Below, in pieces: positions 1 through 14,351 of a stretch of DNA of 64,000 nt. A program made the position numbers and the translations under genes. This DNA comes from Cannabis sativa (lineage: Eukaryota > Streptophyta > Magnoliopsida > Rosales > Cannabaceae): NCBI RefSeq assembly GCF_029168945.1, contig NC_083602.1:31979323-32043322 (forward strand). Reading direction: 5' to 3'. The notes beneath the pieces were generated by a model. The model was not told where the DNA came from, made no database searches, and saw nothing but the letters and a program-made list of their open reading frames with translations. Each line of letters begins with the position of its first letter. Position 1 is the first letter of the stretch.

Positions 1-1170
1 GTTTTAACAATTTGGCCCAGTTTCAGCTTTTATGCCCACTTTGTCCTTGCATCCTTTTCTTTTCCCTAACAATTTAATTTTCCTTTCTCAACAGCAAACA
101 AGTAACATTTAACTAAATAAACACAACTAAAATAACAATTTTTACAAGACTTAAAAGCTAGCTTACTAAATAGAAAATAAAGATAAAAACTAGATGAAGT
201 TAAGCAACAAACACACTTTCATTACTCTTATCATGATAGTTTCAGTTTAAAAGCACTAAAAATAACTCTATACCATAGGGTTATCAACATGCATTTTTCA
301 ACATATATATTTGTGGGAGATTTTAGTAACTTGGGTTCTGCTACTACTGTCAGTCTCATCTGATGACCTGTTAGATGTTGCAAGTCTGTACAGTCAGCCC
401 ACAAGTTAATTATTTCAGTTTATTAGTAACTTGGGTACCCCTCTTATTGAGTTGCATATATAAGGCTTTGAGTACTTCTTTAGCTGACGATCTAAAGAGG
501 AATTTAGATGATTATTACATTTGTAATGAGTGATGAGGATTGTTAAAGAAAATGTGTGTGTGTTTGATCACATCTCTCTCAAGTGAGTTGATTTGTAAGG
601 TGCAAGACACACTTGTTAATGAGATTAAACTTTGTATTCTCCTATGTATTTCTTTATTGTTGAAGATTGAATAAAGCTTGGCCAAAGGGCAGTTCCTCCC
701 GTGGATTAGTCACCACAAAAAGGGTGATGAACCTTGTTAAACTTTGTCTCTATTTCATTTAGTTGATTCCACATTTATTTCTAGTTTATGTCATTGTTTG
801 ATTCAGCCATTCACAGTTAGATCGAGATTTCAAGAATCAAGTTTTAGAGTTTCAAGAACTCATCAAGAATGGCTATAACCAGATAAAAGTAAACAAGTTT
901 ACAGGTCTGAATGTGGGCTATGGAGGATTAAGATGAAGACACTCCTTGTGCATCAAGGATTTGCGGATGCGATCATGGTGACTAGTTCTAAGGAAGATGT
1001 GAAGAAGGTTTTTCAAGAGATCGAGGTGAAAGCACATAGTGCTATTGTTTTGAGTTTAGGAGATGAAGTCCTTAGAGAAGTTGCTGATAAAGAATCTGCC
1101 CTGAAATTGTAGAACAAGAGTGGATCGATTTACATGAAAAAATCACTTTGACTAGGAATAACAAGGTTCG
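1..1170 (+). mobile_element. Decayed Ty1/copia 5' end: LTR-like sequence and start of gag
   Basis: The sequence runs through a TATA-like stretch (gcatatataaggc near 460), a phrase typical of copia LTR ends (cctcccgtggattag near 697-711), and then a recognisable copia gag start at about 868. No second LTR, no primer-binding site and no target-site duplication could be read, so the limits are only approximate. It is an old fragment lying downstream of pseudogene A. The LTR part is inferred from composition and order; only the gag part is supported by protein similarity. Confidence 0.45.
868..1150 (+). pseudogene. Copia gag N-terminus relic
   Basis: Reading in two frames gives the opening of a copia Gag (UBN2-like) protein. 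The piece LWRIKMKTLLVHQG is followed by KAHSAIVLSLGDEVLREV and then a degraded SIYMKKSL, in the same order and spacing as in intact copia Gag. There is a frameshift near 900-910 and a TAG stop at about 1110, and the rest of the element is missing. It cannot make a functional protein. Assignment to copia gag is firm; assignment to a lineage is not possible. Confidence 0.7.
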
Positions 1171-1365
1171 AGCCTAGTGTGATTCCCTACTCCTTGGGGA
1201 ACAAAACATCATCATCATTTCTTTATTGATCACCAACAAATGGATTGCAAAGATATTACAAAGAAAGTTCTCTTAGGAACACAATCGAGTTACAAGACTT
1301 TAGGAGGAAAGCTTTTCTCAAGTGCTTAACTCTCTCTGTATTACAATAATGAACTGACTCACTTA

Positions 1366-1608
1366 GGGCTCGTTTGGAACGTCGTATTAGGTCGTATTAG
1401 GTCGTATTGTATTATATTAAATTGGATTATGTATCATATTTTTATATAATACTATGTTAAACTTTAATTTATACTAAAACATTATATATTTAAGTGTCCA
1501 TAAAAGTTAATACCACATATAGTTTTACATAAAAATATTGCATAAAATACAATTCAATATAATACAATACAATACAATACGACCTAATACGGTGTTCCAA
1601 ACGAGCCC
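1366..1608. mobile_element. Tourist-like fold-back MITE, 243 bp
   Basis: The ends are a perfect 15-bp inverted repeat, GGGCTCGTTTGGAAC, flanked by the 3-bp direct repeat TTA at 1363-1365 and 1609-1611. The similarity between the two halves continues inward almost to the centre, so a single strand could fold into one long hairpin. A TTA duplication with a GGG(C)-TTTGG-type end fits the PIF/Harbinger (Tourist) group. There is no transposase. Short open frames inside it are chance. Confidence 0.85.
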
Positions 1609-1611
1609 TTA

Positions 1612-2534
1612 AAGAATAAAATAGAACCTTATATAGTAAACCGGCCAATGACAACATTAATGGTCTTGACATTCTGCAGTACCGAGCCAATGACAATTAT
1701 CCATGTGGCAAACTGAATAAGACACTAGTTACTTGTAACCAATTAGCACAATATATGAATGCGTAACAAACCAGAACAAACTGAATAAGACCATATAGTT
1801 ACTTGTAACCAATTACCACAACATATTAATGTGTAACAAACCAGAAGAGAAAGCTCTTACCTCCTAAACCAAATTTAATATCATCATCATCATCACATAA
1901 AATCACCAAGGCAGTGTTGTTTGCTTTGCCATTTATTTTTTATTTTATTTGTTCGGAGCATGTGGTAGACATTCACACATAATTGGTCAAAAAGATAAGC
2001 TTCCTTAATTTCTCTTTGTAGAGAAATTCATAGGCCAAATCTGCATTCCAGCCAGTCCTTGTAACATTAATCCAGAAGTTATTTCATCTCTAAAGAAAGT
2101 GCAGAACCAAATACATCAATGGTAAATTGATTAAAATATGTCATGATCATCTACACTTGATTGGTAGCTTTATGCATCAATTCGAAGATTTCTTGTGGAA
2201 TTTTATGTGTACATAAAATGCCTTAACCTGGATTGTAATACACATTACTTATAAACTATTGCAACACTTCAAAGCAATATTAGTTAAATATTGACAAAAA
2301 CAAAATTCTAGTAATGGCTTATTATAATCAAGAAAAGGTTCAACATTCACTTTTCTCCTCATAATTAGCACATTGTAGGAGAACCATTACTAAATTTTGA
2401 CATAGATTCAAATACTACATATATACTAATAATTCCAATCATCATTGCAATTTCAAACCAAACAAAAAGAAATTGTCATGCTATAAATTCTCAAAATTCA
2501 TGTGGGAAACTCCACCGATCTGTTGTGTGAATTC
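1612..2534. other. Gene-free stretch downstream of pseudogene A
   Basis: No coding similarity is visible. Together with 1171-1362, the part up to about 1900 may be a minus-strand LTR fragment that the MITE entered: read on the minus strand it has a TATA-like tatataaggttc near 1625-1640. The remainder up to 2534 is the AT-rich 3' flank of the pseudogene, with a short ATC microsatellite near 1880-1895. Confidence 0.4.
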
Positions 2535-4405
<1,871 letters not shown>

Positions 4406-4574
4406 CTGAAAAATTACTAGTGGTTGTAAGGATTAAAGCCCCAAAACAAATGCACACAAACATGTCAAGTTGAGTAATAATCTCAAATTACACTGAAATC
4501 TAATTACAAGAGCGCACTCCAAAAAAGTTAAAAAAAGACATAATGAAGTAAAAGGTAGAGAAGAGAATGTTACC

Positions 4575-4723
4575 AAAAATGCTTCTCCTCCTCCGAATGT
4601 AAAAGCCAATCAAAATGAACCCACCACTTAATCTGGTGATGATAGCTATAATTATGACTGCTCTCTCCACTTTCACCTTACGACGACTACCATCAGCTCT
4701 TGTTTCATTATGAATTTTTGGAG
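4575..4723 (-). pseudogene. Pseudogene A transmembrane exon
   Basis: After a cag acceptor (4726-4724) the exon encodes a charged lead, a hydrophobic span AVIIIAIITRLSGGFILIGF and the basic stop-transfer cluster YIRRRRS, ending at a GTAAC donor. This matches the membrane exons of B (48496-48627) and D (61688-61807). It would have been the single membrane span linking lectin and kinase halves. The ITRLSGG stretch is less hydrophobic than in the paralogues. Confidence 0.85.
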
Positions 4724-4814
4724 CTGTGAAACAAAAGAAGCAAACATTAGTCAAAACTTGAAGAAGGAAAAGGAAATCCATATAAAATGTACTAACAACA
4801 CATGTGATGTGAAC

Positions 4815-5831
4815 CTATTTCTGAATTTGGTATTCGAATATAAGTATGTTGTCCCCTAGAAAGAAGTTGTTGAATATCAAACAGATCTCCGAACCAGAGG
4901 GCGCACAATGCATTTGTATAGCTATAGGTATAAGCCATACAAGAGCAATTGGTCAAGCATTTACTCTCGCATTCGCTTTCATTATTAGTCTTATTCATCC
5001 AACTAGATTTAGTATTGGGCACTCTCAAGCGTAAATAATAATCAAATCCTTCTTTCTCTTCATCATGGCAGCTTGGAGGGCTGTATCTCTCACACCCTTC
5101 TCACCAAGACTTGAGTTCCAATTGTCTTCATTCTTTGGCTTAAAGCCTTTTAAGCATTGGCATATTGGCTCCTCTCTTTCTGTCACAACAATACATTGTG
5201 AATTAGGTCCGCAGAAGCCATACGAGTCACACTTGTCTCTATTTTCAGAAAAAGCCCAAATGCCCAAGTATTCAATACTTCCGCGAAGGTCCAGGACAAT
5301 TGCTGGCATCATGGACTTATTTAGGAGGGTGTAAGTATAGTAAACTTCATCATCGTTGTACACAAATTCGTCAGAAAGAGAACTCTCGATGGAACTTGAA
5401 GTTAAGCCATCCAACAACCCTTGACGATACAATATTCGAGACCCATTACGGACAGCTAGTTGAGGATACGTATGGTGTTCTTCATCAACCTCAATCCCAT
5501 AAGTGAAATCACCATAACATGGTCCAGATGATAGATGCCTATTGAGACCTGTCTTCAAGTCCCATCCCAATTTCATTCCTGGCAACAATGTATTAATAGG
5601 ATAATCAAAGCTTTCCCATAAGTAATTTGTTGTAATCTCATCTTCCTCATCTCTCACAACCAGGTTACCATTATCCAACAGCTGAACCAATGGTGCCAGA
5701 GCTTGTTTGGATGAGTTTGTAGACCAAACATTATTATTCTCTCCAGAAAAAAGCACAATATTTCCTTTCTCGTTTATAGTCAACCATCCCGAAAAATCCT
5801 TGATTGGTTCACATACGTTTGCAGCCCAAAC
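4815..5831 (-). pseudogene. Pseudogene A S-domain exon, 3' portion
   Basis: This continues the first exon just after the copia insertion. It carries the end of the B-lectin fold (LVQLLDNGNLVVRD, LWESFDYP), the S-locus glycoprotein region (CDSYGFCGPNSQC, ICQCLKGFKPKN) and the PAN domain (CESKCLTNCSCMAY). The frame slips by one near 5098-5107, within a GGTGAGAAGGG stretch, so the frame carrying the PAN part differs from the lectin part. The exon ends at 4815 before a GTTCAC donor. The first five bases (5831-5827) are the element's target duplication. Confidence 0.9.
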
Positions 5832-6015
5832 TGTTAGTGATAATACTTAGTTAGTTACTTAGTTTCATTTTCTGTTAGTTTGTTATTTGTACAGTTCTTG
5901 ATTGTAACTAACTTATCCTTTCAGTTGTAACTAGCTAAGTCTATAAATACTTGTACATATTCAATTCAGAAGAGTAATGAGAATATAATTCATTCCTCAA
6001 ATCTTTTGTTCAACA
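5832..6015 (+). repeat. Element 1 5' LTR, 184 bp
   Basis: It starts TGTTAGTGATAATAC and ends TTTGTTCAACA. A TATA box (tctataaatac, about 5939-5950) lies in the expected place for the U3 promoter. It differs from the 3' LTR by only a few substitutions and by an 8-bp contraction of the TTAG repeat near its start. Confidence 0.93.
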
Positions 6016-6027
6016 TGGTATCAGAGC
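6016..6027 (+). other. Element 1 primer-binding site (tRNA-iMet)
   Basis: TGGTATCAGAGC immediately follows the LTR and matches the complement of the plant initiator-methionine tRNA 3' end. That is the usual minus-strand primer site of copia elements. Confidence 0.92.
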
Positions 6028-6086
6028 TTTTCTTTTCTCTCTGATTTTTTCTCTCAAATTCTTTGAAGCTTCTTTCTGCAACTTCA

Positions 6087-7121
6087 ATGGCAACAACTAC
6101 ACAAACTGCTCCTGTGATCTTTTCTCACAAATTATCTGTCAAACTTGACAAACAAAACTTTCTTCTCTGGAGGCCTCCAGTTCTTACAGCAATAAAAGGT
6201 CATGATCTCTCAACCTTCATCTCCCCCACGCCCCCTGTTCCTCTGAAATTTCTCACAGAAGCTGATGAGCGATCAGGTATACTCAATCCTGCCTACTAAT
6301 TTTGGATTAAACAAGATCAGTTACTCTATGCTTGGCTCTTATCATCAATGTTTGAAACTATTCTAATGCGTATTGTTGGTTGTGAAACCTGTTCTGATGT
6401 TTGGAGCATTCTCGGTCAATACTTCGCATCTCAATTTGCTACAAAAATTGATCAATATCAAACTCAGCTTCGTAATTTCAAGAAAGGATCTAAGTCGATC
6501 AATGACTATCTTCTTGGCATTAAGACTTTGGTGGATCGGCTTGGTTCTGTTGGCCAATCTTTGACAGCGAAAGAACACATCTCTGCGATCTTTAATGGTT
6601 TACCCCCAGACTATGATATCTTCATCATCTCGGTTAACTCTTAACATGAAGAATATACGGTTGCAGAGATTGAATCGCTTCTTTTAGCTCAGGAGCATAG
6701 GATTGAAAAACAGAGTCAAGATTTGGACTCAGCTCCTTCAGCTAATCTAGCTCATTATCGTGGTGCGTTCAAGAATCGCACTTACCCCTCCGATCCATCG
6801 AATCAAGGCACCAATGGTCAAAATCGTGGGAATTTCCCTCAGTCTTCGAGGTCACCTCACTGGAATCCCTATGCTACTGGTCGTCGAAGCTCTGCTCCTG
6901 CTAATTTTGGTCAATCTTCAGCTCCTACTTTAAATAACCCCCGTGGTCCATCTCCTGCTTCAATGAATTCTAAACTAGTGTGTCAACTTTGTGGACGGAT
7001 TGGTCATATTGCCTCAAAATGTTATCAACGTTTCAACATGGAATTTCCTGGTCTTGGTGCTGGTAACACAGACAAAGGATCTTCACGTATGTGCTATGAT
7101 AGCCTCTGCCTCCACTGTTAG
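6087..7121 (+). pseudogene. Element 1 gag, two internal stops
   Basis: One reading frame encodes a copia Gag from ATG 6087: an N-terminal region with NFLLWRPPVLTAIKGHDL, a UBN2-type middle (QLRNFKKGSKSINDYLLGIK) and a CCHC zinc knuckle (CQLCGRIGHIASKC, about 6982-7023). The frame contains TAA at 6297-6299 and 6642-6644, which would give only fragments. It ends at 7119-7121, where the polyprotein continues in another frame, implying a one-base slip. Gag would form the virus-like particle and bind element RNA. Confidence 0.88.
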
Positions 7122-9073
7122 TGATCCGTCTTGGTATCCAGATTCTGGTGCGACGAATCACTGCACTTTCAATGAACAAAATCTGATGCAGAAGCAGGAA
7201 TATTATGGTACAGATCAAATTCATGTTGGTGATGGTACTGGACTCTCAATCAATAATGTTGGTAAGACCTTCTTTCATACTCCTCTTACTTCACAAACTC
7301 TTGTTCTCAATAATCTGTTACATGTGCCTAGTATCACTCGTACCCTTCTCAGTGTCTCTCAATTTGCACATGATAACCATGTTTTCTTTGAGTTTCATCC
7401 TGATTTCTGTCTTGTGAAGGATCAGGTATCTCACCAAGTTCTGATGGAAGGCAAACTTAAGAATGGTCTGTATGCCTTCACATCTGATTCTGTTCAACCT
7501 TGTTTAGATCCACCTCTACCTTCTGCCTTTACTCTTAATAGCAGTACATCTTTCTCAAATGTAATAAATCCCCACTCTACTGTTTTTTCTTTTGCTTTAT
7601 GGCATGGCAGATTGGGACATCCATCTGCTAGAGTTGTCAAGAATGTATTACAGGCATGTAATATTCCAAAAGTGAATAAAACAACGTTTGATTTTTGCAC
7701 TGCATGTTGTCAAGGTAAAATACATAAACTACCTTTTCCCAATTCTGAAACACAGTACACTAAGCCTCTCCAATTAATACATTCTGATCTTTGGGGTCCA
7801 TCCCCAATGTTATCATCATGTGGATATAAATACTATATTCATTTCATTGATGCTTTTTCAAGATATACTTGGGTTTTTCTTTTAAAATGCAAATCTGATG
7901 CTTTAGCCACCTTTCTCAATTTCAAAACCCAAGTTGAAAATGAATTTGATTGTAAAATTAAGGCCCTACAATCTGACTGGGGAGGAGAGTTTCAGGCATT
8001 TGAACAAACTCTCCTCACTCATGGCATCTCTCATAGACTATCATGTCCAACCACCCATGAACAAAATGGAGTGGCTGAACGCAAACATAGGCACCTCATT
8101 GAAATCAGTCTCACTCTTCTAGCTCATGCCTCTCTCCCACTTCAGTTTTGGGATGAGGCTGTTAGAGCTTCTGCCTATCTCATTAATAGGTTGCCCTCCC
8201 CAGTCATTGGAAACTTGTCTCAATTCCAAGTTCTCTACAACTTAAAACCAGATTACTCTAAGCTTAGAGTCTTTGGTTGTTCATGCTACCCGAACATTCG
8301 ACCTTACAATAAGAACAAGCTCCAAATTCGATCTGAAAGATGCACGTTCTTAGGGTATAGCATCAAGCATAAGGGCTATAAGTGTTTAGCTCAATCGGGT
8401 AGAATATACATCTCTCGAGATGTGCTTTTCAATGAGTATGATTTTCCATATAGCCACCATTCCACCACATCTACTTCCACACCTCTCATTACATCCAGTA
8501 CTCAAGTTCCCATTCCCACTGCTTCATCTTTACCAAATCCACCTGTTTTATGAGGATCGTCCTCCAGTGACACTCCCCTTCCACCATCTGACCCTGCTCC
8601 CCTTCCTACGTCTTCACAATCTTTGTCCTCCACCTCAGCTTCCGCTCACTCGTTACCTACTACTTCAGCACCCATATCAGGGTCTGTCACCACTGCTACT
8701 ACCCCTGCTGTCACCAACAACCATAATATGGTCACTATATCTAAAGCTGGTGTCTATAAACCCAAAGTATACATGGCATCTAAAGAACCTTTAAGCCTGA
8801 AAGAAGCTTTTCAAGATCCAAATTGGTTCTCTGCCATGCAAACTGAAAATGCAGCCTTGAAAAAGAATGGAACTTATATTCTTGTTCCTCCTCCTCCTGG
8901 CAGAAAGGCCATAGGTTGTAAGTGGGTTTACAGAGAAAAAAGGAGAATCCGGATGGAAGTCTAAATAAATTCAAAGCTGGGCTTGTTGCTAAGGGGTTTC
9001 TTCAAACCTATGGATTTGAATTTCATGAGACTTTCAGTCCGGTTGTGAAACATACAACAGTTAGAGTGATTCT
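7100..9073 (+). pseudogene. Element 1 pol, protease-integrase-start of RT
   Basis: The frame opens with the aspartic protease motif WYPDSGATNH. The GAG-pre-integrase segment follows (LWHGRLGHPS, with CTACCQGKIH), then an integrase core with its acidic residues in HSDLWGP, QSDWGGEF and NGVAERKHR, and the C-terminal LRVFGCSCYP block. A TGA at 8551-8553 interrupts it. The frame then resumes into the start of reverse transcriptase ([10 protein letters not shown], with KAGLVAKGF after a slip in an A-run near 8938-8945). It stops where element 2 entered at 9073. In the second catalytic motif the usual DxGGEF is DWGGEF. Confidence 0.9.
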
Positions 9074-10965
9074 TTTTGGAAATTATTTTACCAGGATCTT
9101 AGATCTACTCACAAGTATGTTGATTAACACCCTAAATATGAACTTCTAAAACGATTATGAAATAAACACATATAAAGTATGAGGATCCTTACATTGGGTG
9201 CAGCAGAATATTATGTCTCCTTTCGTTCAGATCTCTAACCCTTGTATCCTTTCTGTCGCAGAGTATTATCAAGATCTGAACCTGGATCTCTTTCTCTCCT
9301 TCTTTAGTGCTGAAACTCCTTCTTGCTGAATATCTTTCTTCACGATCTTCCTCACTATGATTGAGGTATCACTTGCTGTGTGTGGGCACTACTCTAACAC
9401 TAAGAGGTTCGAAATTAAAGAGAGAAGAAGAGAGTATAGGTGGCGGCTAGGGTTTAGAAGAGAAGGCTCAGGTTTTTCTCTGAAGGAAAAGTGTAAATTT
9501 CCTCAAGCCTTCACTATCTATTTATAGCATTCCACTAGGGTTAGGTTTGAATTATTTGGCATTAAAATAATGAAAATATCAGACGATAAACCATATGAAA
9601 GTGGCCGGCCATGGCTATGTGGATTTGGGCCTCACTTTTTGCAATTTTGCAGTTTTATCATTTCTGCATCTCATTTTCTCAAAAACGCCAATTTTCAAAT
9701 TCAACCATTTAAATGTCAATTCTAACTATTTAATAAGTATAAATAATTATTAAATAATATTGTCATTTATCATATTTATTAATTGAACCATACAAAGTAT
9801 CATAATTAACAAATATGCCCTAAAAACTCTTTCTTTACAATTTCGCCCTTACTTAGTGAAAATTTCACAAATAGACATAGTCTAATTTGAGAATTATAAT
9901 TGATTAATCAAAACCAATTATATGAGTCTTACAAGTAATATTATCTCAACTAGTGGGGGGACCATGGTTCTATATAACCGAGCTTCCAATAAGCAGATCA
10001 AGAATTTATAACCTAAATTCACTGACTTATTAATTCTTCGTTGAATCCACGCATAGAACTTAGAATTGCACTCTCAGTATATAGAATGCTCTATATGTTC
10101 CACCATATAGACACATCATTAGTTATCCATTGTTATAATCCTAATTTGATCAATGATCCTCCATATGAATGATCTACACTGTAAAGGGATTAGATTACCG
10201 TTACACCCTACAATGTATTTTATCCTTAAAACACTTAACCCCGTATAAATGATATTTCAGCTTATGTGAAATGAGTACTCCACCATTTATTTTCGTTTGG
10301 TCAAGCTCGAAGGAGATAATCCTTTACTTACTATTCGCCAGATAGAAGCTATAGATTCCTTGTTTATGTTAGCGCTCCAACTCAATTGCACTACCGTGTT
10401 CCCAAAATGTACGTATCACCCTGACCCAAAAGTAGGCTTAACTAACAAATCAAAGAACACGAATAACACTCTTGAGATTGAGCCTAATCATAACAGGATT
10501 AAGGTCATTTGATCTAGGATCAACTAGGCGATATTGACTTGAATAGATATTACGGTAAGTTTAATAAATCTAAGTCAAAGTTCAATATCGGTCCCTTCTG
10601 ATGCATACTCCATGCACCCAACCTGAGCTTTACTTTAACCAATGCTCTGGAAAGAACATAGCATTTCTCCGAATGCAAGTAAACTCTTGTTGTAGATTAT
10701 CATATCAGTAAAACCTTGTGTCTGATAAATCTAGGAATCTTTATTCACATAGTCATGTTTACTTTCTAATGTGTTGACAACACAATAAACAGGATCAAGT
10801 ATGTGAAAAGGGTTTCAGATGAATTTATAAATCAAATAGACAAGCAATTGATAAGATGAACCAAAACATACACAAATAAATGAAAAATACTTCTGTTTCT
10901 TTATTGATGTTGAATAAAATAGATTACATTGAAATGGAGTTTTATTTAGGGCATAAAACCCAACA
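9074..10965 (-). repeat. Element 2 left LTR (3' LTR in element sense), 1892 bp
   Basis: On the plus strand it runs from TTTTGGAAATTATTTTACC to AAAACCCAACA. The purine tract GCAAGTGGGAGTT lies beside it on the minus strand (10966-10979). It matches the right LTR with scattered single-base differences. The open frame at 10297-10512 recurs at the same place in all three copies of this LTR. It lies in non-coding LTR sequence and I do not call it a gene. Confidence 0.92.
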
Positions 10966-10994
10966 AACTCCCACTTGCACTAATATAAAACTAA

Positions 10995-13900
10995 TCAGTA
11001 CATATCAATTAATCCTAAATTCTGACGGTGCTTTTCAAATGCAGTTACGGCCAAGACTTTGGTGAATGGATCAGCTAAGTTGTCTTCTGTGTCCACTTTC
11101 TTTACTAGTACATCCCCTCTTGCCACATATTCTATGATGATGTGATACTTCCTTTCTATGTGTTTGCTTCTCTTGTGGCTTCGAGGTTCCTTACTATGGG
11201 CTATTGCTCCATTATTATCACAAAGTAGGACCAGAGGCTTTTCTATTCCAGGCACGACACCAATACTGGTGAAGAACTTTCTTAGCCAGACAAGCTTTTT
11301 AGCAGCTTCTGCTGCAGCTATGTATTCTACTTCCATCATCGAGTCTGATATCGCGGTTTGTTTTGCACTTCTCCAAACCACTGCTCCACCCCCAAGAGTA
11401 AACACCATCCCAGATGTAGATTTCCTGTCTTCAAGACATGCCTGGAAATCTGAATCAGTATAGCCTATGGGATTTAAAGCACCACCCTTGTAAACTAACA
11501 CAAGATTCCTTGTACTCTTTAAGTATTTCAGAATATACTTAACTGCATTCCAATGTTGTTGTCCTGGATTCGACTGATACCTGCTCACGATTCCAACTGC
11601 ATAGCAGATGTCAGGTCTAGTGCATAACATTGCATACATTAGACTTCCAACTGCAGAAGCATAGGGAACTTTCGCCATGTCCTCTATCTCGAGGATCGCA
11701 GGAGACTGTTCCGTAGATAGACGAATACCATATCTAGAAGGCATGTTTGCCCCATTGGTGTTGTTCATGGAGAATCTCTCTAAAACTTTGTCAATATAGG
11801 TTGTTTGAGAGAGAGCAAGAGATCTGTTCTTCCGGTTTCTGATAATCTGAATACCAAGAACATAGGCTGCTTCACCCAAATCTTTCATATCGAATTGAGT
11901 GTTAAGCCATTCCTTGATGTGAGTCATTTTCTTGATATTGTTTCCAATAATCAAAATGTCGTCAACATAAAGGACCAGGAATACTACTACTTGGTCTTCC
12001 TTGAGTTGGTAAACACAAGGTTCACCTTCATTCTGAAGAAAGTCGTAGGTCTTGATGATTTCATCAAACCTTTTATTCCATGAGCGAGAAGCTTGCTTAA
12101 GTCCATAGATAGACCTATTTAATTTGCAAACTTTCTTTTCCTACCCTGGAAGAACATAGCCTTCTGGTTGCTCCATATAGATGGTTTCTTCAAGTACCCC
12201 ATTAAAGAAGGCAGTCTTGACATCCATTTGCCAGATTTCATAATCGAAAGCAGCAGCTATGGAGAGAAGAATTCGGATGGATTTGAGCATGGCAATAGAA
12301 CTAAAAGTTTCCTCATAGTCCACACCTTCTCTTTGGGTATAACCCTTGGCTACAAGTCTAGCTTTAAAAGTTTCGACTTCGCTTCCAGCTCCTCTTTTCT
12401 TCTTGTAAACCCACTTACATCCGATTGGATGATAGTCATCAGGTGCGTCTACATATTCCCAGACTTTGTTCTTTTTCATGGAATCCATTTCTGAATCCAT
12501 GTCGGCTGACCATCGTTTCCGTTGCGGACTAGCCATTGCCTGTTTATAGGTTAATGGGTCGTCTTCAATACCGTCACCAACGACCATATTGATTTCACCA
12601 TCCAAGCCATAACGAGCTAGTTTTGTTGAAACCCTCCCACTACGACGAGGAACGGTGATCTTCTGAACAGGAACTTTAGCAGTAGTTTTCTCAGTTGGTT
12701 CGACTGAGGGAGTGGGATTGTCCTCTTCTCGAGTGGAAGAGGACGGAACATTGGAAGGACTTATATCTGAAAGCATTTCCTCCAACACTACTTTACTTTG
12801 TGGTTTGAAATTCTTAATATAGTCATCTTCAAGGAAAGTGGAATTTGTGGAAACAAACACTTTATCATCCTTGCGACTATAAAATAGTCCACCCCTAGTC
12901 TCTTTAGAATTTCCAACAAACATGCAAACTTCAGTTCGTGACTCAAGTTTGCCGTCTTTCTTTCTTAAGACATGAGCAAGGCACCCCCAGATTCTGTAAT
13001 GGCGTAAACTAGGTGTACGACCATTCCATAATTCTAAAGGTGTCTTAGGGATTGATTTAGATGGAACAACATTTAAAATGTCGGTTGCCATCTGAATTGC
13101 ATATCCCCAGAAGGACGTAGGTAGAGTTGAATAACTAAGCATGGACCTAACCATTTCCAAAAGCGTGCGATTCCGTCTTTCTGCAACTCCATTTTGCTGT
13201 GGAGTGCTAGGGGCGGTTAATTGGGTTTCAATTCCAAGTTCAATTAAATGATCTTTGAACTGCATATCCATATATTCTCCACCCCTATCAGTTCGCAAGA
13301 TCTTTGATGTTTTACCTAATTGGTTTTGAGCCAATGCGTGAAATTCCTGAAACTTTTCAAATGTTACAGATTTCTTATGCATAAGGTAAATATGTCCATG
13401 TCTAGAGTAATCGTCAATGAAAGTGACAAAGTACTCATAACCACCTCGGGCTTTTACATTCAAAGGTCCGCAAACATCTGAATGCACTAACCCTAGGGGT
13501 TGTTTGGCACGCTCTCCCTTTGCAGAGAAAGAATGTTTGGTCATCTTTCCTTCTAGGCAAGACTCCCAAACAGGTAATTCACCTAAGACGACATTTTTCA
13601 ATGGACCGTCTTTGGTTAGCCTATTTAGTCTGTCATAGCCTATGTGACCCAAACGTAAATGACATAGATATGTTTCATTATCATCATCGATCTTTTGCTT
13701 TTTGTGGTTTCTAGGTTTAGCTACTTTAAAAAGTTCTTTATGTAGGGCAAATGGTGTTTCAGGTCTAAGAACATAAAGCCCCTGTTCCATGGATGCAACA
13801 CAAATATGAATGTCATTTCGAGAAATGGTAGAACCAGAACTCGACAAATCTAATTTGTATTGTTGCAATTGTAAGCATGAAACAGAAACCAAGTTTCTAC

Positions 13901-14351
13901 TGAAATTTGGAATGTATAAGACATTGTCTAATTCCAAAATTCTGTTTTGAAAATTGAGTTTGGCTTTTCCTCTAGCTCTAACCGAAACCATTTCGCCATT
14001 ACCAACCTTAAGTTTCAACTCTCTGTATTTCAAATAATTCCAATTTTCAAGCAATTGCAATGAACAACTTACATGGTTTGTAGACCCAGAATCAAGAATC
14101 CAGATGGATTTATCATTCTCTAAAACACATGATTCGAAGACGAAAGCATCACTGCTTATTCGTTGGTGAATTGTTGTTCTTGCTGGTACAATTTGTTGTG
14201 AAGTATAACTTGAGGAAGTGGAATCACTTTCTCTTATCTTCTCAACTAAGCTTGAAATAGTAGGATTTATGGAGTTATGAACTATTTGCTCTTCAGAGTG
14301 AACAATTCCCAGCTTACCTGCTTTCTGGAATTTCATGTTCATCATGAGCAT
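10995..14351 (-). pseudogene. Element 2 pol polyprotein, one internal stop
   Basis: A continuous minus-strand frame carries protease (WILDSGSTNHVSC), GAG-pre-integrase (CHLRLGHIGYDRL), integrase (HSDVCGP, RTDRGGEY, NGVAERRNRTLLE), reverse transcriptase (GCKWVYKKKRG, MDVKTAFFNG and, past the stop, a YVDDIL active site) and RNase H (SDSDF, DNNGAIA, RSKHIE, ADPFTK). The only break is TAG at 12143-12141, between the palm's MDVK motif and its catalytic YVDD motif. The two halves share a frame, so a single substitution would explain it. Gag is not attached upstream, so even this young-looking copy could not be autonomous. Confidence 0.93.

Noticed and set aside
1490..1696. 68-codon minus-strand ORF
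   Set aside because: It lies mostly inside the fold-back MITE and has no similarity; it is chance in an AT-rich hairpin.
5065..5506. Plus-strand ORFs opposite the S-domain exon
   Set aside because: They are the antisense shadow of the lectin exon of pseudogene A; the minus strand has clear S-domain motifs.
10297..10512. 71-codon ORF repeated at 18493 and 53434
   Set aside because: It recurs because all three are copies of one LTR. It has no domain, no conservation of frame length in the third copy, and lies in LTR non-coding sequence.
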